This document shows, one piece after another, positions 58,101 through 64,000 of a stretch of 64,000 nt of DNA (position 1 is the stretch's first letter; every line of letters starts with the position of its first letter). Source of the DNA: Ephydatia muelleri (taxonomy: Eukaryota > Porifera > Demospongiae > Spongillida > Spongillidae). The notes beneath the pieces were generated by a model, which searched no databases, was not told the DNA's origin, and worked only from the letters and a program-made list of their open reading frames with translations. The stretch is from positions 3,257,757-3,321,756 of the forward strand of contig JABACO010000003.1 of NCBI GenBank assembly GCA_013339895.1, written 5' to 3'. The position numbers were made by a program, and so were the translations under genes.

Positions 58101-59365
58101 TTCCTTTGTATGCCAGTGTGGCATCAAATTGTCCAGCTACATTCAGTGCCTGGTTTCCAGGTCCATACAGAATTTTAGAAGGCTGCCCAAGTTCCATGTG
58201 CTTGCCAGGCTTTAGTCCTTCATATGTGACCAAAGAGATAGCTGTGACCTCAGCACCAGTATCCAGCTTGAACTTGATTTTTGTATTGAAGAGCGAAACC
58301 TGAGCAAACCATGCTCTCTCTCCATTGGCCTGTACTGCGTCCAAGAACAGCTCCTCTTCAACCAAATGTTCCTGGCTGTGTATCTGCTCAACCCGCGTTG
58401 AACGGCAAACACGGTCAAAGTGTCCCCTTTTTGACATTTGAAGCAAGTAGCATGTTTTGCACGGCATCGTTCCCTAGGGTGGAAGTTACCCCCGCAATAG
58501 GGACATTGTGAGTAGGATCAGAAGCCTGTTGTCTGATCTTTGGTTGGTGTCTCACTTTTGGTGCCATTGCATCAACCTTTGCTACCACAGCAGAGTCAGG
58601 AATACTGTCATGGGCTAAGAAATTTTGTTGGCTAGTTACAGCCTCCCTTTGGCGAACAGCTTTTGTAGCCTTCTCAAGTGTCAGAGTGCTGTCCAATTGG
58701 AGTTGTCTGGACTGGGATAGGTCTCGTATACGACAACCAGTCGGTCTCTGATGAGTTCGGATTTGAGTGTGCCATACTCGCAACTCTCCGCGAGATTGTG
58801 CAGGGCGCTGATGTATTCATCTGCTGTTTCGCCGTCGAGTGATCACGGCGGTTTAAATCGGGCACGCTCAAAGATGATATTTTTTCGTATTGGAAAAAGT
58901 CGTCGAACTTCTTAACACAGCTGAATAGGCCTTTCTTTCGTCCCCAGAAATGTTAGTGGACGACAGCACGTCTTCAGCGCCTTCCCCGAGGCAGTAGAGA
59001 AGCGTGCACACTTGTCTTTGATTGTCCTCTTCGGAGAGGCCAGACGCAAAGCGAAACTGCTCGAAACGACGTTTCCAACGAGGCCATTCGTCTGGTTTTG
59101 AAAAGTCAAATGGTTCTGGGGGTGCTAGACGAATACTCGCCATCGCTGCCACCATGTAATGGTTGCCACCAAACGGGAAATTAATAATAATCCCCCCCCC
59201 ACAGCGCATGCGCAGTATATACACCAAATACAATAACACTACAATGTGACCAGGATCCTCCACCTCCTACGTGAGGGCACACGGTTCTCCTCACGCTACT
59301 CTCTTCTCTACACGGCTTTGGAGGCACTTCTGGGGGAGTCCCAGGTCACCAGTCTGCATGCCCAG
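49128..59365 (+). CDS. Partial phosphoinositide 3-kinase-like gene (helical/PIK region)
   Basis: Four exons join in phase: 49128-49382, 49825-49900, 50159-50253 and 59254-59365. They encode SVVDQWPLYDPTYGLELLDP, VASYVVRRKATEWLSMLQDD, DAYDTSAMATLLLKKAMTSP then RIAHYLYW, and ILHLLREGTRFSSRYSLLYT. The order 'W.P.....ALELL', 'VR..A...L', 'LLKKAL....RI.H..FW.L' and 'RY.LLL.A' is that of the PIK/helical domain before the kinase domain of class I/II PI3-kinases, which phosphorylate membrane phosphoinositides. Neither the kinase domain nor the C2/Ras-binding parts are in view; the kinase exons would lie past the window or are lost. The second exon's donor is ambiguous: GTTAGT at 49901 keeps frame, while GTGAGT at 49911 does not. 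The 9-kb third intron holds all the insertions up to 59243. Confidence 0.58.
49327..49602 (+). repeat. 102-bp tandem triplication of an exon end plus its 5' splice site
   Basis: Copies begin gtggaccaatggcctctcta at 49327, 49429 and 49531. Each has the coding end of the PI3K-like exon, the donor ca|gtgagtgg, and intron start. 102 is a multiple of three. Confidence 0.93.
49630..49795. repeat. Minisatellite, gatgggaggg-type unit
   Basis: Tandem 'ggtgatgggaggg' units of 10-14 bp in the PI3K-like intron. Confidence 0.9.
50098..50157. repeat. (AC)n microsatellite ending at a 3' splice site
   Basis: The array's final 'cacacacag' is the acceptor of the exon starting at 50159. Confidence 0.85.
50830..51520 (+). 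pseudogene. Degenerate protein of unknown repetitive family
   Basis: Reads VGLDRWVYCFRSLRSRWAKL, then an acidic stretch (EHEGNEVEEIEKEQDEA), then HHSKRRTDALFALLKEEAEA. After a TAA it continues LDEALFILSTYKLGRTGYT. Stops at 51068 and 51275 interrupt it. It looks like an N-terminal part of a multicopy gene or transposon protein; I do not recognise the function. It lies in the PI3K-like intron. Confidence 0.4.
51597..51696. repeat. Poly-G and poly-C runs facing each other
   Basis: A G run at about 51596-51615 and a C run at about 51673-51696 lie 60 nt apart. They could be terminal parts of a small inverted element. Confidence 0.5.
51865..52224 (-). CDS. Small zinc-finger-like ORF of unknown function
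   Basis: 119 residues, starting MNITICDRCNAQLQIP. The spacing C-x2-C ... H-x4-C (CDRCNAQ ... QHQQSKSC) suggests a zinc-binding finger, followed by SQPKITSLLRHVF and a helical C-terminal half. Similar finger-plus-basic N-termini occur in transposase genes. No transposase domain follows, so it may be an isolated first exon. It lies antisense in the PI3K-like intron. Confidence 0.35.
   Translation of the reverse strand: MNITICDRCNAQLQIPLIDEINLRQHQQSKSCKAIAAKVKASASQPKITSLLRHVFASPAASDACQQVSAEQINKFAISKDEYVGGLGKELTAKKLKEEFLLLKTDMLMEPRISCFGGS
52964..52968. repeat. Left 5-bp target-site duplication (atgtg)
   Basis: Identical to 59244-59248. It brackets the LTR retrotransposon 52969-59243. Confidence 0.9.
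52969..53058 (-). repeat. 3' LTR (90 bp)
   Basis: Same sequence as 59155-59243 apart from the poly-C length and one or two single-base differences. Confidence 0.92.
53498..53501. repeat. 4-bp target duplication of the nested palindrome (cgta)
   Basis: Matched by cgta at 55617-55620. Removing one copy and the insert restores the integrase reading frame across the site. Confidence 0.85.
54052..54306 (+). pseudogene. Coding block in the left arm (Cys-containing N-terminal domain)
   Basis: Encodes pieces such as STCCLFCF and, in the homologous right-arm reading (55002-54805, minus), MSLDRHKYRSDPFKKHW, YSNLRVASEKLMAEYPSLSL and GDLLCVNCLIAVTKH. A conserved-looking basic and Cys-x2-Cys block like this resembles the N-terminus of other repetitive invertebrate proteins. 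The arms differ by a few bases that shift the frame. Function unknown. Confidence 0.4.
54805..55002 (-). pseudogene. Coding block in the right arm, inverted twin of the left-arm block
   Basis: Same block as in the left arm. It keeps the better frame: basic N-terminal part, then LCVNC. It may be the exon from which the element was made. Confidence 0.4.
59155..59243 (-). repeat. 5' LTR (89 bp)
   Basis: Begins TGTAGTG on the minus strand and ends ..ATTACA next to the TGGTGGC primer-site-like sequence. Confidence 0.92.
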
Positions 59366-61770
59366 GTGAGGGCAACGTCTGGAGCTTGTCATGTTTTCCT
59401 GACTCTATCCCTCTCACTGTACTTGTCTTGCCCCTCCATTCCTCCATTCCTCCATTCCTCCCTCCCTCCCTCCCTCCCTCCCTCCCTCCTAACCCTAACT
59501 CTATGTCAATTTACCAAGGTCACTTCAAGCTAGGGGAAATGATGTAATATATTCTCCTCTCGTCTCATATCAGACCAACATAATTACATAATTATGTAAG
59601 CGTTTATTCACAGTGCCAAATGTATCTAATTGTCATTGTTACAGAGGTACATAAGCACACACAAGGCAAACACACTGCATGTTCGTTCCTTGATAATCAT
59701 TTCAAGGAGTCCTGTTACTCCCACAAGTGAGTAAGTGCACGTTATGTCCCAATGACTCAAGCAGTCATGGCATAACAAATGGTGATCCTTTCCCTTTATT
59801 CCACCTCAGACAACAGTCATGAGTGACAATCTAAAAAAGGAAAACAGGATAAACAGGAGGCATGCAACAATTACACGCCCCCTCACACCAACAGCACAAG
59901 CACTCGGACGTAACTGGCAACCAGAGTAGCCAACCCAGTTTTTAATAAGGCTAGCAACGCCTTTGGGTTATTGGCTAACTTTGTGCAGGAGGTTAGTTAA
60001 CCTACCCTGTAACCTACCCTGTTAGTACTTGTGGTGGTGAGGTTGACCCTTGCACTTGACCTTATTGCAATAACCCTAACCCTATGTCAATTTACCAAGA
60101 TCACTTCGAGCGTAAGTTACATATACGTACATGTCTAATTGTTCACTTGTTACCAAGACCATCTGGAGTCGTAAGTTACGTATGTGAACTACTGTTCGTT
60201 TTTGTAGGGACTGAAATGGACTTCATCTAGACGGTAAGTTTATACTTAACATATCTATTCCTTCACTATATAGCTTTCTTGCAGTGTACGTTAAAACAAG
60301 GCAGTCACTGGTTAAAACGCCAGAAACAGGCGTCTTCCACACGTACGTAAAGCTTGCAAAAGTGTCGTTTATAACTTCATTCCTACTTTTACAGTGGCAA
60401 ATAATGGCAATCATCGTATCATCAAACCTGGTGTTGTGTTCCTGAACATGCCGTGATATAGTGATGTATGGACGTATTTGTAATATTGCCTTTCAATGAA
60501 GCTTATGTCAACATATGAAAACAATAAATAACTAGCAATAAATTTTATATTATAGCATAGAGACCACGTTTGAATGGCCTTACCAGTCCTGGTACAGGGT
60601 GATTCAGGTTGGTTTCAGGCCCGATAAATTCTTCCCTGGTCCAGGGTATTGCCCTCCCGGGTCAAAACGACCCTGAGGTTGTTGACAACCCTGGAACAGG
60701 TTGGTTGTGTAACTATGATATTGAGCTCACGCGACTTCCGGTACGCGATCGCGCGAGGACTTGCAATAACCCTAATTGCAATATTTATAATGGGCTTATT
60801 TTAGTGCTGGAATTCCTCTCGTACAGACCCAAGTACGTCGTCACTACTCCTAAGGATTGATTACATCACCGCTACGTTAAGGCCGGCATACAAGAGTCAA
60901 CTTCCGGTTGATTTGTTGCTTGTAAACAAGTTGATTGTGCGATTATGTGGTTTGGTCGACTTGAGTTGACTTGTGTATGATACGAGTTGATTTGTTGATA
61001 GCAACAAGTCGAAAGTTGCCCGAAAATTAGAAAGCCTTCCTAATTTGAAGCAACAAGTTGCTGCTACATCAAAGAGATGTACCGCGTACCGCACTGTTAT
61101 TAGCTGTTATTAGCTCTTATTAAAACAAAAATGGCTTCCTTCCAATCACGGCTGTCTGCTCTCATTGAACGCGTGGAAATTAGGCCCACGCTAAGAAATA
61201 TTAGAACGATATTGAGGTCCCATAGCAACGACCCGGACAACCGATGACCTTTGGAATGTGCTATACACAAAGCATACGGAATATATTGAACACCTATAAG
61301 CCATACTATGCTAAAGAAACACCCCTGACCTTCCTGTGATCATATAAATCACGTGCCCTTACCGTACAAAAACGTGTCAGTTTAGTGAATGGAAATGAGG
61401 GACTTATTTCAGCGCGCATGGACCCCGTGAGTTGTAATGGCTATAGCCACTCTCAGGAAGTTCCATGGGCTATAAAACAACGTTTTCCGTGTACGTCTTA
61501 TCTAGTTTTGCTTGTTTTTATTCCCACGCGTGCGGTCACGAATTTTCTGAAGTAGTTTTCAAACGGTCTAAAGTAGTCATTTTGTTGGCTATTTGGTTAT
61601 GTTATGTGTTTATATCATTACGCTTTTCGCTTCAGCTGTCAAGAGGATCTCACATGAGCGTGTGCGCAAAATGATAAAATCTGAAGCTTTTCTGATGTGT
61701 ACTACAGCTCAGGAAGATTGAAGACGAACGTGCAGTGGTTTGCTGGTTGAAGATGTAAGTACAGAAAGTA
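59366..61770. other. No gene confidently recognised
   Basis: Contains CTCC repeats (59437-59487). A short sequence with 'gtcaatttaccaag.tcacttc.agc' recurs near 59505, 60087 and (diverged) 60152, in two cases followed by gtaagtta, giving several donor-like sites. The expected PI3-kinase kinase-domain motifs were searched for by eye and not found. Confidence 0.45.
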
Positions 61771-63905
61771 TTATGATTTTATTCTTTTTTTTGGAGGAGG
61801 GATAGCAGCTACAACTTGTGGGGAAATACTTATTAGGTGTTCCTTCACTATACATAGGAGATGCTGTACTTTATCAGTAATTGCAGTGTATGATAGGCTA
61901 AGTCGTGTGAACTTAGCATGAATGGACTCAGCCCCTGTTCGCCAAGTAGGCCAAATCCAACATGGAAAGATTTTGCCCATGGAACAGCATGGTCTTCCAA
62001 TAGATGCATTTTTATGGGGACTGTTGCCTGGGGGAAGGATTCCCGGAAGAACGTCATGAACTCTCCCACGGCCTCCTCTGTAAAAATATTGTTGTCATAG
62101 TCACATAAACACCTGAAGGTCCATTACCAACCTAAGGCATGAGCTTGTGTCTCATCAATGAAATTGTGGTCGTAGATGTTATGGCATCTTGCAAACATTG
62201 AGAATGCTTTAACCAGGATCTCAGTACGATGTTCTGCCTGTGTAGATCGATGTGGCAATTTATTCTTTGCTGTTTCACATAGAGACCTGCACAGCTTCTG
62301 AATGTTGCATTCCTGAAAAAGTGTAGGAGATGTCTCATTCATGTGGTTGTATGTATTGCACTTATGGTACCTTTAGAGCCTGATGTACATGATTTCCAAC
62401 AAAAGCACCACCAAAATACTGTTGACGATGCACTCCAATTGACTGTAATGCATCATCCAACGCCTTAACAAAGGGGCCTTCTTTTTTAGAAAACCCCTTT
62501 TCCACAATAGCTTTAGATTTAGCTACCTCTGCTTCCTAGCAAAATCATGGCCTGTATTACACATTTTTTATGTGTAGTGCATATGGCTTACTAGTTTCCA
62601 AGATATTTCTTTTTTTCTTCACATTGCACAAAAAAATCAGCGGTGACGGGGTCGTTCTCCCCAATCACCAGGGATACATATGTTGTCATTTGCTGCAATA
62701 CAGCATATGCCTCCTCGGCTTGCTTTAGATCAGATTGCAATGAGCGAAGCATTTGCAGCTCTTGGCTATATGTGTCAAAGCTGGAGTGGGCTTCCTCACT
62801 TGAAAGCAGGGCTAGTTCAAGGTCGAGGGCATGACACTCATCTTCAAGCAACCATAAAGCTTTGTAAAGATGCCCAATGTGATGTGAAGCCCGGGGGGGC
62901 AAACCTGGGTGTGTATGTGCACACGTATGTTGTGTATGCATGTATGTGTAGTTATGCAAAAATATTTTACGAAATGAATGTTTACCTGTTCAATAGGGAT
63001 GTTGAATATAGGTTCCGTGATGCAGTTGTAAAAGTGCTTTACTTGTTTCCTGCGCACTCCTGATGCAATGTAGCGCTGATGGTCAGTGCATATGGATTCA
63101 TATGTTCTTGGAGGTGCATGTCCTCTGGCTGAGAGAGGTTTTACCATGTTCTCATGGAAGACCAAGCAATACAAGCATGGGTAGCATCCTATAACAAGGT
63201 GAAATATTGGTACGCATTTTTTTTTGGCCCCAGTTTCTCACATACCACTTGCTCCAGATAGCCCATACATTCTAGTAATGAACTCGTAGTCCCCACACAT
63301 GAACAACTTGATTGTGTATTGCCTGTTTGTGTAATGTTCATTTTATTCTTTATGCTGTCATGTTAGATAACTGTTCCTACCTCCATTGCATCCCTTGCAG
63401 ATGTGCTACTTGATCTTTGTAACGGTCAAGTGCTATGCGGAGGTTGGTAACAGTGTCGTCCGCTTCAAAGCAGCAAAACACGCAGGTGTTGTGGACTGAG
63501 TTAGGCGCTGCAACATTCACTATTTGGAAGTTCATCTTGAATGAGCCGCCTCCTTTGTCCCCTCCAAGCTTTAGCCATATCTCACTAGCAGGAATGACCC
63601 CATCATGCCAGGTAAGCCGTCCTGTCCTGCATTAGGTTTCAAAACAAATTAATTGTATATCTGGTGTGTGTGCCTTAAGCACCCCTAACCTTTGATTCTC
63701 TTCCAAAAGGTCAACAACCTTTAGAACCACATCTGGAATGTAAACTAAAGCAGCTACCCTAAGCTCCTCACCACCAGAAGTGGATGGAAATGAAAAGAGA
63801 GCCATCTCTCCTTTCAAGTTGCTGCCCACAATTCGTCTGCAGATGTAGCGCATCCTCTCCTCCCCCAGCTAGAGATACTCCTGATGCTTTGAGCCACCTG
63901 GACAA
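61771..63905 (-). pseudogene. Spliced gene of an unknown repetitive family (GGDKGGG / GDYEF / LEDH protein), frameshifted
   Basis: At least eight exon-like blocks can be read 5' to 3': about 63905-63700; 63627-63385 (VIPASEIWLKLGGDKGGGSF, NTCVFCCFEADD, IALDRYKDQVAHLQGMQW); 63335-63247 (LFMCGDYEFITRMYGLSGAS); 63190-62993 (CYPCLYC ... FYNCITEPIFNIPIEQ); 62906-62593 (PPGLHITLGIFTKL, LLEDECHALDLELALL); 62536-62371; 62313-62127; and 62080-61771 (MHLLEDHAVPWAKSFHVGFG ... PPPKKRIKS stop). Splice sites mostly fit. At least three one-base frame breaks occur: near 63850, 62860 and 61928. A recurrent Asp/Asp/Glu set (GGDKGG, GDYEF, LEDH) hints at an RNase-H-like DDE transposase, but that is inference. 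From memory, similar multicopy proteins occur in sponges and cnidarians. Confidence 0.55.
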
Positions 63906-64000
63906 GTAATAGGTTAATTTTTATGATGTGTATAAAGTTCTTTACCGTCTAAGAATCCTCAGTCTATTCCAGGGAATAGTAAGGCCAGTTTTAATGGCCA

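Larger units (their letters stand above)
53180..59143 (-). pseudogene. Gag-pol of the gypsy element, frameshifted and interrupted
   Basis: Gag starts at 59143 (MASIRLAPPEPFDFSKPDEW) and contains WPRWKRRFEQFRFASGL. A zinc-knuckle region is near 58470-58410 (KRGHFDRVC). The protease has LDTGAEVTAISL. Reverse transcriptase has VRICVDLKPLNKSVL, KLPFGISSA and, in place of YxDD, QIDDILIFG. RNase H has VSADASSYGLGAVLLQ; integrase has the zinc finger (HLGIQRC ... CHVCTKR) and IVDYFSRFPEV. Frame breaks near 58880, 58440, 57460, 57115 and 55990 make it inactive. The integrase C-terminal part (TRGRIVATADTPRSYIV, RRNRQHLI) continues at about 53480-53330, beyond the inserted palindrome. Confidence 0.88.
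52969..59243 (-). mobile_element. Ty3/gypsy LTR retrotransposon with very short LTRs
   Basis: The LTRs 52969-53058 and 59155-59243 are 90 and 89 bp, begin TG and end CA, and differ only by a few indels. The flanks are atgtg on both sides. On the minus strand the order is LTR, a tRNA-primer-like TGGTGGCAGCG directly after the LTR, gag (ATG at 59143), protease, reverse transcriptase, RNase H, integrase, and a polypurine run (AAAGGGAGA) beside the 3' LTR. Protease-RT-RNaseH-integrase order is Ty3/gypsy; such short LTRs are known in the Mag lineage. A 2,115-bp palindrome is inserted in the integrase. The element lies antisense in the PI3K-like intron. Confidence 0.93.

Noticed and set aside
59487..59500. 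Telomere-like taaccctaac motif
   Set aside because: Only one or two units, here and near 60069; too short for telomeric or interstitial telomere repeats.

Overview
This is eukaryotic, metazoan DNA. Every confidently recognised gene is broken into short exons with GT..AG introns whose phases fit exactly, and poly(A) signals follow two of them. The content suggests a marine sponge, probably a demosponge. It has cell-surface proteins with an NxWRLPxxSC-type Cys-rich domain plus fibronectin III (FN3) domains, KADPEKKK-type transposon proteins, a dense mix of foldback elements and minisatellites, and many long poly-C/poly-G runs. The species call is inference; no database was searched. There is no operon, CRISPR array or tRNA/rRNA gene.

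Layout. 1-10.5 kb: the 3' end of a receptor-like gene on + (932-2489), a two-domain ricin-type beta-trefoil gene on - (5621-3621), and a complete single-pass receptor-like gene on - (10445-7639; predicted 416 aa). 11.5-21.4 kb is transposon-derived. It holds a repetitive KADPEKKK protein, a 2.3-kb element with perfect 97-bp inverted ends and a 9-bp target duplication carrying a RecQ-helicase relic, two large foldbacks, and a 126-bp palindrome with the same ends. 22-26 kb: a degenerate zinc-finger-transposon-like relic, then a broken but domain-complete Ginger1-type gene (integrase, GPY/F module, Ulp1/C48-like protease, PHD finger). 27.4-37.8 kb: a second complete receptor-like gene on - (predicted 493 aa) whose introns hold two retroelement relics and a 480-bp GGGA satellite. 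38.8-40.9 kb: gag-like and RING-finger relics and a foldback. 41.6-44.2 kb: NADH-cytochrome b5 reductase on +. 49.1-59.4 kb: part of a PI3-kinase-like gene on +. Its 9-kb intron contains a 6.3-kb Ty3/gypsy element (89/90-bp LTRs, 5-bp target duplication), itself interrupted by a 2.1-kb nearly perfect palindrome. 61.8-63.9 kb: a spliced, frameshifted member of a repetitive unknown family with a GGDKGGG motif.

How the genes relate. The three receptor-like loci are one family. Exon lengths (83/83, 193/193) and phases match between and within genes, and even an intron is alike between loci at 1.0 and 28.4 kb. They are a small group of membrane recognition or adhesion candidates. The cytochrome b5 reductase and PI3-kinase are ordinary conserved genes, but both have tandem repeats placed directly on a 5' splice site. 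Everything else of substance is mobile-element material in several nesting layers.
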